A stretch of 64,000 nucleotides of DNA from the NCBI RefSeq assembly GCF_001477625.1, contig NZ_CP013692.1:1674001-1738000 (forward strand), written 5' to 3'. The notes below the pieces were generated by a model, which was not told the origin of the DNA, did no database searches, and saw only the letters and a list, made by a program, of their open reading frames with translations. The position numbers and the translations under genes are program-made. Of this stretch, positions 36,558 through 46,971 are shown one piece after another; position 1 is the first letter of the stretch; each line of letters begins with the position of its first letter. Origin of the DNA: Paucibacter sp. KCTC 42545. Its GTDB lineage: Bacteria; Pseudomonadota; Gammaproteobacteria; Burkholderiales; Burkholderiaceae_C.

Positions 36558-38891
36558 ATGATTGAAATCGAACTCGACGGCCAGAAGGTAGAGGTCCAGG
36601 AAGGCAGCATGGTCATGCATGCCGCTGAAAAGGCCGGTACCTACATCCCGCATTTTTGCTATCACAAGAAGCTCTCCATCGCTGCCAACTGCCGTATGTG
36701 CTTGGTGGACGTGGAGAAGGCGCCCAAGCCCATGCCTGCCTGCGCCACGCCGGTCACGCAAGGCATGATCGTGCGCACCAAGAGCGACAAGGCTCTGAAG
36801 GCCCAGCAAGGCGTGATGGAGTTTTTGCTCATCAACCACCCACTGGATTGCCCGATTTGCGACCAAGGCGGTGAGTGCCAGTTGCAAGACTTGGCCGTGG
36901 GCTACGGTGCCAGCAAGTCGCGCTACACCGAAGAAAAGCGTGTGGTGTTCCAGAAGAATGTCGGCCCGCTGATTTCCATGCAGGAAATGAGCCGCTGCAT
37001 TCACTGCACCCGCTGCGTGCGCTTCGGCCAAGAAATCGCCGGCGTGATGGAGTTGGGCATGGCCCACCGCGGTGAGCATGCCGAGATCCAGACCTTTGTC
37101 GGCCGCACGGTTGACTCGGAGTTGTCGGGCAATATGATCGACATCTGCCCGGTCGGCGCGCTGACTAGCAAGCCCTTCCGCTACAGCGCCCGCACTTGGG
37201 AGTTGGCGCGTCGCAAGAGCGTCAGCCCGCACGATTCGACCGGTGCCAACTTGATCGTTCAGGTCAAGAACAACCAGGTCATGCGTGTGGTGCCGCTGGA
37301 AAACGACGCGGTGAACGAATGCTGGATCGCCGACCGCGACCGCTTCTCCTACGAAGCGCTGAATAGCGACCAACGCCTGACCCAGCCGATGATCAAGCAG
37401 GGCGGGGCTTGGAAGACGGTTGACTGGACGACTGCGCTGGAATACATCGCCAACGGCATCAAGGTCATCAAGGCCGAGCATGGTGCCAATGGCGTCGGTG
37501 CCCTGGCTTCCGCGCACAGCACGGTTGAAGAACTACATCTGCTGGCCGCCCTGGTGCGTGGCCTGGGTAGCGAGAACATTGATCACCGCCTGCGCCAAGC
37601 TGACTTCAGCAATGCCGCACCTGCCGGTCAAGCCCATTGGCTGGGCCGCTCGGTCGCTTCGCTGTCCGAATTGGACCGCGCGCTGGTGATCGGCTCGTCG
37701 CTGCGCAAGGATCATCCGCTGTTTGCACAGCGCCTGCGCCAAGCCGCTCGCCGCGGCGCGCAGGTCAGCAGCATTCACGCCAATGCGGACGACTGGCTGA
37801 TGCCGGTGCGCGCCCGTGCCACCGTGGCGCCGAGCGCCTGGGTGCAAACCTTGGCCGATGTGGCGGCTGCCGTGGCCGCTGCCAACGGCGTGGCAGCACC
37901 AGCGGCTGGTTCGGCCAGCGCCGAAGCGCAAGCCATTGCCGCCTCGCTGCTGTCGGGTCAACGCAAAGCGATTCTGCTGGGTAATGCCGCTGCGCAACAT
38001 CCGCAGGCCGCTAGCCTGTTGAGCTTGGCCAACTGGATCGGCGCACAAACCGGCGCCACCGTGGGTTATCTCACTGCCGCTGCGAATACGGTGGGTGCGC
38101 AACTGGTTGGCGCTCAAGCAGTCAACGGTGGTTTGAACGCCGCTCAGATGCTGTCAGCCGGCTCGCCGCTGAAGGGCTTGCTGCTGCTGAACACCGATCC
38201 GGTGCTCGATGCTGCCAACCCGGCTGCTGCGGCAAAGGCATTGGCCGCCATCGACATGGTCGTTGTGATGAGCCCGTTCAAGACCGGTCTGGACTACGCC
38301 GACGTTTTGCTGCCTACCGCGCCGTTCACCGAAACTTCGGGCACCTTCGTCAATGCCGAGGGCCGCGCCCAAAGCTTTGTCGGCGTGGCCAAGCCCTTGG
38401 GCGAGACCCGTCCGGGCTGGAAGATTCTGCGCGTGCTGGGCAATTTGTTGGCCCTGAATGGCTTCCAGCAAGAGAGCTCGGAACAGGTTCGTGCCGAGGC
38501 ACTCGGTGTTGATCTGGACCTGTCGGCCCGCCTGAACAATAGCGGTAGCGCTGTGGTTCACGCTGGTGCAGCTCAATCTGCCGCACTGGAACGTCTGGCC
38601 GATCTGCCGATTTACGCGACCGATGCGCTGGTCCGTAACGCCAGCTCGCTGCAGCTCAGCAGTGATGCCCGCGAAGCCGCCGTTGCCACTTTGCCTCAAG
38701 GCTTGTGGACACAGCTTGGCCTGAGCGTGGGCGACCAAGTGCGCGTCAGCCAGGACGATGCCGGCACCGTGCAACTGCCCGCCAAGCTCGACGCCAAGCT
38801 GCCTGCCAATGTGGTGCGCGTGCCTGCCGGCCTGCCCGAAACAGCGGCCCTGGGCTCTGCCTTCGGCAGCCTGAATGTGACCAAGGCCTGA
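36558..38891 (+). CDS. nuoG: NADH-quinone oxidoreductase subunit G
   Basis: 777-residue electron-wire subunit. N1b ligands are Cys34, 45, 48 and 62; N5 ligands are His94, Cys98, 101 and 107; N4 ligands are Cys147, 150, 153 and 197. The extra N7 cluster of E. coli and Thermus is lost: the expected Cys positions near 222-231 read [10 protein letters not shown]. The C-terminal molybdopterin-like half is Ala-rich and diverged, keeping only the fold. This is the usual betaproteobacterial type. Confidence 0.97.
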   Translation: MIEIELDGQKVEVQEGSMVMHAAEKAGTYIPHFCYHKKLSIAANCRMCLVDVEKAPKPMPACATPVTQGMIVRTKSDKALKAQQGVMEFLLINHPLDCPICDQGGECQLQDLAVGYGASKSRYTEEKRVVFQKNVGPLISMQEMSRCIHCTRCVRFGQEIAGVMELGMAHRGEHAEIQTFVGRTVDSELSGNMIDICPVGALTSKPFRYSARTWELARRKSVSPHDSTGANLIVQVKNNQVMRVVPLENDAVNECWIADRDRFSYEALNSDQRLTQPMIKQGGAWKTVDWTTALEYIANGIKVIKAEHGANGVGALASAHSTVEELHLLAALVRGLGSENIDHRLRQADFSNAAPAGQAHWLGRSVASLSELDRALVIGSSLRKDHPLFAQRLRQAARRGAQVSSIHANADDWLMPVRARATVAPSAWVQTLADVAAAVAAANGVAAPAAGSASAEAQAIAASLLSGQRKAILLGNAAAQHPQAASLLSLANWIGAQTGATVGYLTAAANTVGAQLVGAQAVNGGLNAAQMLSAGSPLKGLLLLNTDPVLDAANPAAAAKALAAIDMVVVMSPFKTGLDYADVLLPTAPFTETSGTFVNAEGRAQSFVGVAKPLGETRPGWKILRVLGNLLALNGFQQESSEQVRAEALGVDLDLSARLNNSGSAVVHAGAAQSAALERLADLPIYATDALVRNASSLQLSSDAREAAVATLPQGLWTQLGLSVGDQVRVSQDDAGTVQLPAKLDAKLPANVVRVPAGLPETAALGSAFGSLNVTKA

Positions 38892-38904
38892 GGTAATAAC
38901 AGCA

Positions 38905-39963
38905 ATGATTGAAACCCTCTACCAATCTGGCGCTGGCTTGCTCGGCGGCGCTTGGCCCGTCGTCTGGGCGCTGATCAAGATCATCGCGGTGGTGGCACCG
39001 TTGATGGTCTGTGTGGCCTACCTGACTTTGTGGGAACGCAAGGCCATTGGCTGGACGCAGATTCGTCCCGGCCCAAACCGCGTCGGTCCCTACGGTTTGC
39101 TGACCCCCATCGCCGATGCGGTCAAGCTGATCTTCAAGGAAATCATCCGCCCCACGGCGGCCAATAAGGGCCTGTTCTTCCTGGGCCCGATCATGACCAT
39201 CATGCCGGCTCTGGCCGCTTGGGCCGTGATCCCTTTTGGCCCCGATGTGGTGCTGGCCAACGTCAATGCCGGCCTGCTGCTCTTGATGGCGATCACCTCG
39301 ATCGAGGTCTACGGCGTCATCATCGCCGGCTGGGCATCGAACTCGAAGTACGCCTTCCTCGGCGCGCTGCGTGCTTCCGCACAAATGATCAGTTACGAAA
39401 TCGCCATGGGCTTCTGCCTGGTGGTGGTGCTGATGATCAGCGGCACGATGAATATGAGCGCCATCGTGGTCCAGCAAGGGCAGGGCACATTCGCCAATAT
39501 GGGCCTGGGCTTCTTGTCCTGGAACTGGCTGCCTCTGCTGCCGATCTTCGTGGTGTTCTTCATCTCGGGTCTGGCAGAAACTAACCGTCACCCCTTTGAC
39601 GTGGTGGAAGGTGAATCGGAAATCGTGGCCGGCCACATGGTCGAGTACTCGGGCATGTCCTTCGCCATGTTCTTCTTGGCTGAGTACGCCAATATGATTT
39701 TGGTATCCATCCTGACCGTCACGCTCTTCTTGGGCGGCTGGCTGTCACCGTTCGCGGCGCTGGATTTCATTCCAGGCTGGATCTGGCTTGGCATCAAGAC
39801 CTTCTTGGTCGTTACTGTCTTCCTGTGGGTGCGCGCCTCATTCCCGCGCTACCGCTATGACCAGATCATGCGTCTGGGCTGGAAGATCTTCATCCCTGTG
39901 ACTCTGGTCTGGCTGGTCGTGATCGGCCTGTGGATTCAGTCTCCTATGAATATTTGGAAGTGA
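38905..39963 (+). CDS. nuoH: NADH-quinone oxidoreductase subunit H
   Basis: 352-residue membrane subunit with about eight segments, linking the quinone site to the proton-pumping arm. Family landmarks are [21 protein letters not shown], the cytoplasmic loop [31 protein letters not shown] with its conserved glutamates, and [20 protein letters not shown] near the end. Confidence 0.98.
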   Translation: MIETLYQSGAGLLGGAWPVVWALIKIIAVVAPLMVCVAYLTLWERKAIGWTQIRPGPNRVGPYGLLTPIADAVKLIFKEIIRPTAANKGLFFLGPIMTIMPALAAWAVIPFGPDVVLANVNAGLLLLMAITSIEVYGVIIAGWASNSKYAFLGALRASAQMISYEIAMGFCLVVVLMISGTMNMSAIVVQQGQGTFANMGLGFLSWNWLPLLPIFVVFFISGLAETNRHPFDVVEGESEIVAGHMVEYSGMSFAMFFLAEYANMILVSILTVTLFLGGWLSPFAALDFIPGWIWLGIKTFLVVTVFLWVRASFPRYRYDQIMRLGWKIFIPVTLVWLVVIGLWIQSPMNIWK

Positions 39964-39976
39964 GCTGAGGCCAAAC

Positions 39977-40474
39977 ATGTCTGCAGTGAGTTCCTCCATT
40001 AATTTCTTCAAGAGCTTTTTGCTCATCGAGCTGTTCAAGGGCCTGGCCCTGACGGGTCGACATTTCTTCAGCCGCAACATCACGGTGCAATTCCCGGAAG
40101 AGAAGACGCCGCTGTCGCCGCGTTTCCGTGGTTTGCATGCGCTGCGCCGTTATGAAAACGGTGAAGAGCGTTGCATTGCTTGCAAGCTCTGCGAAGCGGT
40201 TTGCCCGGCAATGGCGATCACGATTGAGTCCGATGTGCGCGAAGACGGTTCACGCCGCACCACGCGCTACGACATCGATCTGACCAAGTGCATCTTTTGC
40301 GGCTTCTGCGAAGAGAGCTGCCCGGTTGATTCGATCGTTGAAACCAGCATCTTCGAATACCACGGCGAAAAGCGTGGCGACCTGTACTTCACCAAGGACA
40401 TGCTCCTGGCTGTGGGTGACAAGTTCGAACCCGAGATCGCAGCCCAAAAGGAGGCCGACGCCAAGTACCGCTGA
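39977..40474 (+). CDS. nuoI: NADH-quinone oxidoreductase subunit I
   Basis: 165-residue peripheral subunit with two [4Fe-4S] clusters (N6a and N6b): [16 protein letters not shown] and [16 protein letters not shown]. The amphipathic N-terminus lies along the membrane. A 59-bp spacer, longer than most in the operon, follows before nuoJ. Confidence 0.98.
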   Translation: MSAVSSSINFFKSFLLIELFKGLALTGRHFFSRNITVQFPEEKTPLSPRFRGLHALRRYENGEERCIACKLCEAVCPAMAITIESDVREDGSRRTTRYDIDLTKCIFCGFCEESCPVDSIVETSIFEYHGEKRGDLYFTKDMLLAVGDKFEPEIAAQKEADAKYR

Positions 40475-40533
40475 AGCCCGGGCCTGATCCTTGGGGTCAG
40501 GTCTTGCCTTAGTGGTTTGCTTGCAGGAATCGC

Positions 40534-41184
40534 ATGGATATCACAACCGTTTTGTTCTACATCTTCTCGGCCGTGCTGCTGGGTTCGGCCTTCCGTGTGA
40601 TCACGGCGCCGAGCACCGTGCACGCTGCCTTGTTCCTGATTCTGGGCTTCTTCAATGCAGCCTGTATCTGGATGCTGTTGAAGGCCGAGTTCCTGGCTAT
40701 CACGCTGGTGCTGGTCTATATCGGCGCTGTCATGGTGCTGTTCTTGTTCGTCGTGATGATGCTGGACATCAACAGCGACAAGGTCCGCCAAGGCTTCTGG
40801 AAACATCTGCCCCTGGGCGGTTTGGTCGGTGCCTTTGCGGCGCTGGAAATGGCCGCTGTGCTGATGGGCGGCTTCCGCCTGAACGCTGCGCCCGAACCGA
40901 GCGCGCTGGCTTTGCAGCTGGGTAACACCAAGCTGCTGGGCATCGCGATCTACACGCAATATCTCTACCCGCTGGAAATTGCGGCCGTCCTGCTGCTGGT
41001 GGCCATCATTGCTGCCATTGCCCTGACGCTGCGTGGCCGCAAGGATTCGCGTAGCCAGAACCCTGGCGACCAGGTCAAGGTGAAGAAGGGCGATCGTCTG
41101 CGCATCGTCAAGATGGCGCCGACGGTGGAAGTGCCAGCCGTTGAGGCAACGGCAGCAGCCGAGAACAGCAAGGGAGCTGCATGA
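40534..41184 (+). CDS. nuoJ: NADH-quinone oxidoreductase subunit J
   Basis: 216-residue membrane subunit with five segments, including [29 protein letters not shown], the pi-bulge helix region of complex I. The C-terminal about 45 residues are charged then Ala-rich and lie outside the membrane. The stop overlaps the nuoK ATG by 4 nt. Confidence 0.97.
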   Translation: MDITTVLFYIFSAVLLGSAFRVITAPSTVHAALFLILGFFNAACIWMLLKAEFLAITLVLVYIGAVMVLFLFVVMMLDINSDKVRQGFWKHLPLGGLVGAFAALEMAAVLMGGFRLNAAPEPSALALQLGNTKLLGIAIYTQYLYPLEIAAVLLLVAIIAAIALTLRGRKDSRSQNPGDQVKVKKGDRLRIVKMAPTVEVPAVEATAAAENSKGAA

Positions 41185-41498
41185 TGGGTGCCGCAATTAC
41201 ATTGGGCCATTTCCTGACGCTGGGCGCGGTTTTGTTCGCCCTGTCGGTCGTGGGCATCTTCATGAACCGCAAGAACTTGATCGTGCTCTTGATGGCGATC
41301 GAATTGATGCTGCTGGCGGTGAATCTGAATTTCGTGGCCTTCTCGCACTATCTGGGCGATATGCAGGGTCAGGTTTTCGTGTTCTTCATCCTGACCGTGG
41401 CGGCGGCCGAGTCGGCGATCGGCCTGGCCATTCTGGTCGTGCTGTTCCGTAATCGCGCCACCATCAATGTCGATGAACTCGACTCGCTGAAGGGCTGA
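41181..41498 (+). CDS. nuoK: NADH-quinone oxidoreductase subunit K
   Basis: 105-residue MrpC-like subunit with three segments, carrying the conserved membrane glutamates in [19 protein letters not shown] and a C-terminal [14 protein letters not shown]. Two ATG codons begin the frame; the second gives the typical length. Part of the proton path between NuoJ and NuoN. Confidence 0.97.
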   Translation: MMGAAITLGHFLTLGAVLFALSVVGIFMNRKNLIVLLMAIELMLLAVNLNFVAFSHYLGDMQGQVFVFFILTVAAAESAIGLAILVVLFRNRATINVDELDSLKG

Positions 41499-41505
41499 TC
41501 GCTGT

Positions 41506-43563
41506 ATGTCTGCACAACTTTCTCAAAACATGTTGCTGGCGGTGCCGCTGGCACCGCTGGTCGGCGCCGTGGTCGCGGGTTTCTTCGGCAAGCAAGTGGG
41601 CCGCCGTGGCGCCCACAGCGTGACGATTCTCGGCGTGCTGATCTCCTTCATCTTGTCGGCGATGACGCTCAATGCCGTCGTCAATGACGGCGCGCATTTC
41701 AACCAGACCATTTACGAGTGGATGGTGGTGGGTGGCCTGAAGATGGAAGTCGGCTTTTTGGTCGATAGCCTGACGGCGATGATGATGTGCGTGGTGACCT
41801 TTGTGTCGCTGATGGTGCACATCTACACCATTGGCTATATGGAAGAGGATCCGGGCTACCAGCGCTTCTTCAGCTATATCTCGCTGTTCACCTTCAGCAT
41901 GTTGATGCTGGTGATGAGCAACAATATGCTGCAGCTGTTCTTCGGCTGGGAAGCCGTGGGCCTGGTGAGTTATCTCCTGATCGGTTTCTGGTACACCAAG
42001 CCGACCGCGATCTTCGCCAATATGAAGGCCTTCTTGGTCAACCGCGTGGGTGACTTCGGCTTCATCCTGGGCATTGGCCTGCTGGTCGCGTACAGCGGTT
42101 CGCTGAACTACGGCGAAGTGTTCGCCAAGAAGGACGAGCTGGCTCAAATCGCCTTCACCGCGCCGCTGTGGGGCAGTGATTGGATGATGTTGTCGGTGGC
42201 TTGCATCTGCTTGTTCATTGGCGCCATGGGCAAGAGCGCGCAGTTCCCTCTGCACGTCTGGCTGCCTGACTCGATGGAAGGCCCGACGCCTATCTCCGCG
42301 CTGATCCACGCCGCCACCATGGTGACGGCCGGCATCTTCATGGTCTCGCGCATGAGCCCCTTGTTCGAGTTGTCGGACACGGCCTTGAACTTCGTGCTGG
42401 TGATTGGCTCGATCACGGCGCTGTTCATGGGCTTCATGGGCATTATCCAGAACGACATCAAGCGCGTGGTGGCTTACTCGACCTTGTCGCAGCTGGGCTA
42501 TATGACCGTGGCGCTGGGCGTGTCGGCCTACTCGGTTGCCGTGTTCCACCTGATGACGCACGCCTTCTTCAAGGCTTTGTTGTTCCTCGGCGCTGGCTCG
42601 GTGATCATCGGCATGCACCATGACCAGGACATCCGCAATATGGGCGGCCTGCGCAAGTACATGCCCATCACTTGGATCACGTCCTTGCTGGGTTCCTTGG
42701 CACTGATCGGCACGCCGCTGTTCTCTGGTTTCTATTCCAAGGACAGCATCATCGAAGCCGTGCACGCCAGCCATCTGCCGGGCGCACAGTTCGCGATCTT
42801 CGCGGTGACTGCAGGTGTCTTCGTTACAGCGTTCTATTCCTTCCGGATGTACTTCCTGGTCTTCCACGGCAAGGAGAACTTCCGTCACAAGCCTTTCCCG
42901 GGCGAGCACGATCACCATGACGACCATGGTCATCACGAGCCGCACGTGCCGCACGAGTCGCCATGGGTGGTGACGGCACCGCTGATCTTGTTGGCGATCC
43001 CCTCGGTGGTGATCGGCTACCTGACCATCGGACCGATGCTGCATGGTGACTTCTTCAACGGTGCCATCGTGGTCAACCACGAACTGCATCACGCGATGGA
43101 AGAGCTGAAGTCTGAGTTCCACGGCGCTGCCGCAATGGCCAGCCATGGCTTGATGACGCTGCCGTTCTGGTTGGCTTTGGGTGGTGTGGTCACGGCTTAT
43201 GTGTTCTACATGGTCGCTCCCAGCATCCCTGCGACGCTGTCCCGCGTGCTGCGTCCGCTGGTCAACATCCTGGAGAACAAGTACTACATGGACTGGTTCA
43301 ACGAGAACGTGTTGGCCAAGGCCGCGCGTGGCTTGGGCCTGGCCTTCTGGAAGGGCGGCGATGTGGGCTTGATTGACGGTGTCATCATCAATGGCTCGGC
43401 CCGCACCGTCGGTGGCGTGGCAGGTCTGGTGCGACGCGTGCAAACCGGCCATCTGTACTGGTATGCCTTGGTGATGATGTTGGGTGTCATTGGCTTGATG
43501 ACCTGGCAGCTGTGGCCCTATATCGGTCCTCAATTCAAGACCCTGATGGGTCTGGGTCTGTGA
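41506..43563 (+). CDS. nuoL: NADH-quinone oxidoreductase subunit L
   Basis: 685-residue distal antiporter-like subunit with about 16 segments and the long lateral helix at the C-terminus. The key Glu/Lys pairs of the family are in the WEAVGLVSYLLIGFW and HAATMVTAGIFMVSR regions. A histidine/aspartate-rich loop (EHDHHDDHGHHEPHVPHES, about residues 467-485) is an unusual soluble insert. Confidence 0.97.
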   Translation: MSAQLSQNMLLAVPLAPLVGAVVAGFFGKQVGRRGAHSVTILGVLISFILSAMTLNAVVNDGAHFNQTIYEWMVVGGLKMEVGFLVDSLTAMMMCVVTFVSLMVHIYTIGYMEEDPGYQRFFSYISLFTFSMLMLVMSNNMLQLFFGWEAVGLVSYLLIGFWYTKPTAIFANMKAFLVNRVGDFGFILGIGLLVAYSGSLNYGEVFAKKDELAQIAFTAPLWGSDWMMLSVACICLFIGAMGKSAQFPLHVWLPDSMEGPTPISALIHAATMVTAGIFMVSRMSPLFELSDTALNFVLVIGSITALFMGFMGIIQNDIKRVVAYSTLSQLGYMTVALGVSAYSVAVFHLMTHAFFKALLFLGAGSVIIGMHHDQDIRNMGGLRKYMPITWITSLLGSLALIGTPLFSGFYSKDSIIEAVHASHLPGAQFAIFAVTAGVFVTAFYSFRMYFLVFHGKENFRHKPFPGEHDHHDDHGHHEPHVPHESPWVVTAPLILLAIPSVVIGYLTIGPMLHGDFFNGAIVVNHELHHAMEELKSEFHGAAAMASHGLMTLPFWLALGGVVTAYVFYMVAPSIPATLSRVLRPLVNILENKYYMDWFNENVLAKAARGLGLAFWKGGDVGLIDGVIINGSARTVGGVAGLVRRVQTGHLYWYALVMMLGVIGLMTWQLWPYIGPQFKTLMGLGL

Positions 43564-43584
43564 CCTGGGGCGGAGAACAAAAAT

Positions 43585-45150
43585 ATGTTGCTTAGTCTTT
43601 CAATCTTCCTGCCCATCGCCTTCGGCCTGATTTTGCTGGCCCTGGGCCGTGATGATCAGGTCAAGGCCGTGCGCTGGCTTGCGCTGCTGGCTGCACTGAT
43701 CAGCTTTGCTGTGACCTTGCCTCTGATCGGCGGTTTCGACAATGCCAGCGCTGCGATGCAGTTCGTCGAGAACCAGCCCTGGATCGAACGCTTCAATATC
43801 CGCTACCACCTGGGCGTGGACGGCATCTCGATGTGGTTCGTGCCACTGACGGCCTTCATCACCGTGATTGTGGTGGTGGCCGCTTGGGAAGTGATCGAGA
43901 AGCGCGTCAATCAGTACATGGGCGCCTTCCTGGTGCTGTCGGGTCTGATGATCGGCGTGTTCTCTGCCCTGGACGGCATGCTGTTCTATGTCTTCTTCGA
44001 AGCCACGCTGATCCCGATGTACATCATCATCGGCGTCTGGGGCGGCCCGAACCGGGTCTACGCAGCATTCAAGTTCTTCCTCTACACGCTCGCCGGTTCG
44101 CTGTTGATGCTGATCGCCCTGCTGTATCTGTATTTCGCAGCTGCTGGCAGCTTCGACATCCAGACTTGGCACAAGCTGCCGCTGCCGATGCACACGCAGA
44201 CGCTGTTGTTCTTCGCCTTCTTGGCCGCCTTCTCGGTCAAGGTGCCGATGTGGCCCGTGCACACCTGGTTGCCCGACGCCCACGTTGAAGCGCCCACGGG
44301 CGGTTCGGTGGTGCTGGCTGCCATCATGTTGAAGCTGGGTGCTTATGGCTTCCTGCGCTTCTCGCTGCCGATCGCTCCGGACGCTGCACATCACTGGTCG
44401 TGGCTGATCATCGCCATGTCCCTGATCGCTGTGGTCTATATCGGTCTGGTTGCGCTGGTGCAGCAAGACATGAAGAAGCTGGTGGCCTATTCGTCCATCG
44501 CGCACATGGGTTTTGTGACCCTGGGCTTCTTCATCTTCAACGACCTGGGTGTTTCTGGTGGCCTGGTGCAAATGATCTCGCACGGCTTTGTGTCGGGCGC
44601 CATGTTCTTGAGTATCGGCGTGCTGTACGACCGCGTTCACTCGCGTGAAATTGCAGCCTACGGCGGCGTGGTGAACACCATGCCCAAGTTCGCAGCCTTC
44701 GCCCTTTTCTTCACCATGGCCAATTGCGGCCTGCCTGCCACCGCTGGTTTCGTCGGTGAGTGGATGGTGATTCTGGGTACCGTGAAGTACAGCTTCTGGC
44801 TTGGCGCGATTGCCTCGACTGCGCTAATCTTCGGCGCGGCCTACTCGCTGTGGATGTACAAGCGCGTCTACTTCGGCCCGGTCACGAATGACAACGTCAA
44901 GAACCTGACCGACATCAATGCCCGTGAGTTCGGCATGATGGCTGTGCTGGCGATTGCGGTGCTGTACATGGGTATCTATCCCAAGCCCTTCACCGATGTG
45001 ATGGACAAGTCGGTCAGCCAGTTGCTCAAGCATGTGGGCACCTCCAAACTGCCTACGCTGATTGCTGTGCCGGCTGCTGAAGCGGCAGAAGTGGTTGAAG
45101 CGGCTGATGTCGTGGCAGAGCCAGCCGCTTCGGCGGCCAGCGCTAACTGA
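43585..45150 (+). CDS. nuoM: NADH-quinone oxidoreductase subunit M
   Basis: 521-residue antiporter-like proton-pumping subunit with about 14 segments. It carries YHLGVDGISMWFVPL, the FFEATLIPMYIIIGVWGGPNRVYAAFKFF motif with its conserved Glu, and the HTWLPDAHVEAPTGGSVVLAAIMLKLGAYG motif. The C-terminal about 45 residues are Ala/Val/Glu-rich and extra-membrane. Confidence 0.97.
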   Translation: MLLSLSIFLPIAFGLILLALGRDDQVKAVRWLALLAALISFAVTLPLIGGFDNASAAMQFVENQPWIERFNIRYHLGVDGISMWFVPLTAFITVIVVVAAWEVIEKRVNQYMGAFLVLSGLMIGVFSALDGMLFYVFFEATLIPMYIIIGVWGGPNRVYAAFKFFLYTLAGSLLMLIALLYLYFAAAGSFDIQTWHKLPLPMHTQTLLFFAFLAAFSVKVPMWPVHTWLPDAHVEAPTGGSVVLAAIMLKLGAYGFLRFSLPIAPDAAHHWSWLIIAMSLIAVVYIGLVALVQQDMKKLVAYSSIAHMGFVTLGFFIFNDLGVSGGLVQMISHGFVSGAMFLSIGVLYDRVHSREIAAYGGVVNTMPKFAAFALFFTMANCGLPATAGFVGEWMVILGTVKYSFWLGAIASTALIFGAAYSLWMYKRVYFGPVTNDNVKNLTDINAREFGMMAVLAIAVLYMGIYPKPFTDVMDKSVSQLLKHVGTSKLPTLIAVPAAEAAEVVEAADVVAEPAASAASAN

Positions 45151-45167
45151 TCAAGGGCCGAGAACAA

Positions 45168-46649
45168 ATGAACAATATGAACTGGCTCGCGGTTTATCCC
45201 GAAATCATCCTCCTGGTCATGACCTGCGTCATCGCCATCGTGGATCTGTTTGTGACTGACTCCCAGCGCCGCCCGACCTACTGGCTGACGCAGCTGACGG
45301 TGGCCGTGGTCGGTACCATGCACCTGTCTTACTTCAGCGCCGGCGACACGGTCTATGCCATGCAAGGCATGGTGGTTTCCGACCCGATGGGGCATTTGCT
45401 GGCTTTCTTTGCCTGCGTGGCCACCATCGTCACGCTGGTTTACGCCCGGCCTTACGCTGCCTCGCGCGAACTGCTCAAGGGTGAGTTGTTCACCCTGACG
45501 CTGTTCTCCTTGCTGGGCATTTTCGTGATGCTGTCGGCCAACAACTTCCTGGTCATCTATCTGGGCCTGGAGTTGATGAGCTTGTCGCTGTATGCCCTGG
45601 TGGCCCTGCGCCGCGATAATGCCAACGCCACCGAAGCTGCGATGAAGTACTTTGTGCTCGGCGCTTTGGCCAGCGGCTTCTTGCTCTACGGTCTGTCGAT
45701 GATGTACGGCGCCACCGGCTCGCTGTCGATCCCTGAGGTCTTCAAGGTCATCAGCACGGGTGCAGCGAACAAGTCGGTGCTGATCTTCGGTCTGGTCTTC
45801 GTCACTGCCGGCTTGGCTTTCAAGCTCGGTGCCGCGCCTTTCCATATGTGGGTGCCTGACATCTACCAAGGTTCGCCCACGGCTGTGACCTTGCTCTTGG
45901 GTGCCGCGCCTAAGCTGGCAGCTTTCGCCATCACCGTGCGCCTGCTGGTGGAAGGCATGATCGGTCTGGCCGTCGACTGGCAACAGATGCTGGTGGTCTT
46001 GTCCATCATGTCCCTGCTGGTCGGTAACTTGGCCGCGATTGCGCAGACCAATCTGAAGCGCATGTTGGCCTACTCGACCATCGCTCAGATGGGCTTCATG
46101 CTCCTGGGCCTGGCTTCGGGCGTGGTCAATGACAACACCTTGTCGGCCGCCAATGCCTACAGCTCGGCGATGTTCTACGCCATCGTCTATGTGATGACGA
46201 CGCTGGGCAGCTTCGGCATGATTTTGCTGATGTCGCGCCAAGGGCACGAGGCCGAGGAAATCCGTGATCTGGCCGGCCTGGCCAAGCGCAGCCCCTGGTA
46301 TGCCGCTGTGATGAGCATCTTTATGTTCTCGCTCGCAGGCATTCCGCCTACCGCTGGTTTCTACGCCAAGCTGTCGGTGCTGCAGGCTCTCGTGTCTAGC
46401 AATGTGACCGCCTATCTTTACCTGGCCGTGTTTGCGGTGGTGGTGTCCCTGATCGGTGCCTTCTACTACCTGCGTGTGGTGAAGGTCATGTTCTTCGACG
46501 AACCCACCGACCGCGCACCGCTGACGGCCCCTGGCGATGTCCGCTTGGTGATGTCGTTGAACGGCGCTGCCGTGCTGGTCTTCGGTTTGCTGCCTGGTGG
46601 CCTGATGGCCTGGTGCGCGCAAGCCATCGTGAAGACGCTGGCGACCTGA
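45168..46649 (+). CDS. nuoN: NADH-quinone oxidoreductase subunit N
   Basis: 493-residue antiporter-like subunit with about 14 segments, including LGLELMSLSLYALVALRRDNANATEAAMKYFVLGALASGFLLYG and APFHMWVPDIYQGSPTAVTLLLGAAPKLAA. It is the last complex I subunit in the operon. MNNMNWLAVYPE allows two starts; ATG 45168 is kept because it lies 17 nt after nuoM. DUF2818 follows after 10 nt. Confidence 0.97.
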   Translation: MNNMNWLAVYPEIILLVMTCVIAIVDLFVTDSQRRPTYWLTQLTVAVVGTMHLSYFSAGDTVYAMQGMVVSDPMGHLLAFFACVATIVTLVYARPYAASRELLKGELFTLTLFSLLGIFVMLSANNFLVIYLGLELMSLSLYALVALRRDNANATEAAMKYFVLGALASGFLLYGLSMMYGATGSLSIPEVFKVISTGAANKSVLIFGLVFVTAGLAFKLGAAPFHMWVPDIYQGSPTAVTLLLGAAPKLAAFAITVRLLVEGMIGLAVDWQQMLVVLSIMSLLVGNLAAIAQTNLKRMLAYSTIAQMGFMLLGLASGVVNDNTLSAANAYSSAMFYAIVYVMTTLGSFGMILLMSRQGHEAEEIRDLAGLAKRSPWYAAVMSIFMFSLAGIPPTAGFYAKLSVLQALVSSNVTAYLYLAVFAVVVSLIGAFYYLRVVKVMFFDEPTDRAPLTAPGDVRLVMSLNGAAVLVFGLLPGGLMAWCAQAIVKTLAT

Positions 46650-46659
46650 ACTCCCGCTG

Positions 46660-46971
46660 ATGGATCAGACCACAGCCGTCTGGCTGGTGTTGGCGGCTGC
46701 TGTGCTGGCCGCCAACCTGCCTTATTTCTCCGAACGCATCTTTTTCTTCTTTGGCCCGGACCACGCGCGCAAGCCTGTGGGCTGGCGCCTGCTGGAATTG
46801 GCGCTGATGGCGGGCTTGAGCCTGGCCCTGGGCTTTGCTCTCGAGGCACGCTTGGGCCAGCGTCAGCCGCAGGGCTGGGAGTTTTACGCCGCTGCCTTTT
46901 GCCTCTTCATCACCCTGGGCTTCCCGGGTTTTGTGTGGTGTTATCTGCGCCGCCGTCGTCATGGCGACTGA
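46660..46971 (+). CDS. DUF2818 family small membrane protein
   Basis: 103-residue protein with three hydrophobic segments (residues about 3-21, 40-60 and 72-95), separated by the short hydrophilic FFGPDHARKPVGWRLLELA stretch. It has no known function. It lies 10 nt after nuoN and overlaps the next gene by 11 nt, so it is almost certainly co-transcribed with complex I. I recall the order nuoN-DUF2818-NUDIX-DUF1178 as common in Burkholderiales. A complex I assembly or accessory role is inference from position only. Confidence 0.82.
   Translation: MDQTTAVWLVLAAAVLAANLPYFSERIFFFFGPDHARKPVGWRLLELALMAGLSLALGFALEARLGQRQPQGWEFYAAAFCLFITLGFPGFVWCYLRRRRHGD

Noticed and set aside
41464..43533. Long histidine/glutamine-rich minus-strand frame across nuoL
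   Set aside because: Shadow of nuoL codons; His/Gln richness is the expected reverse complement of membrane-protein codons.
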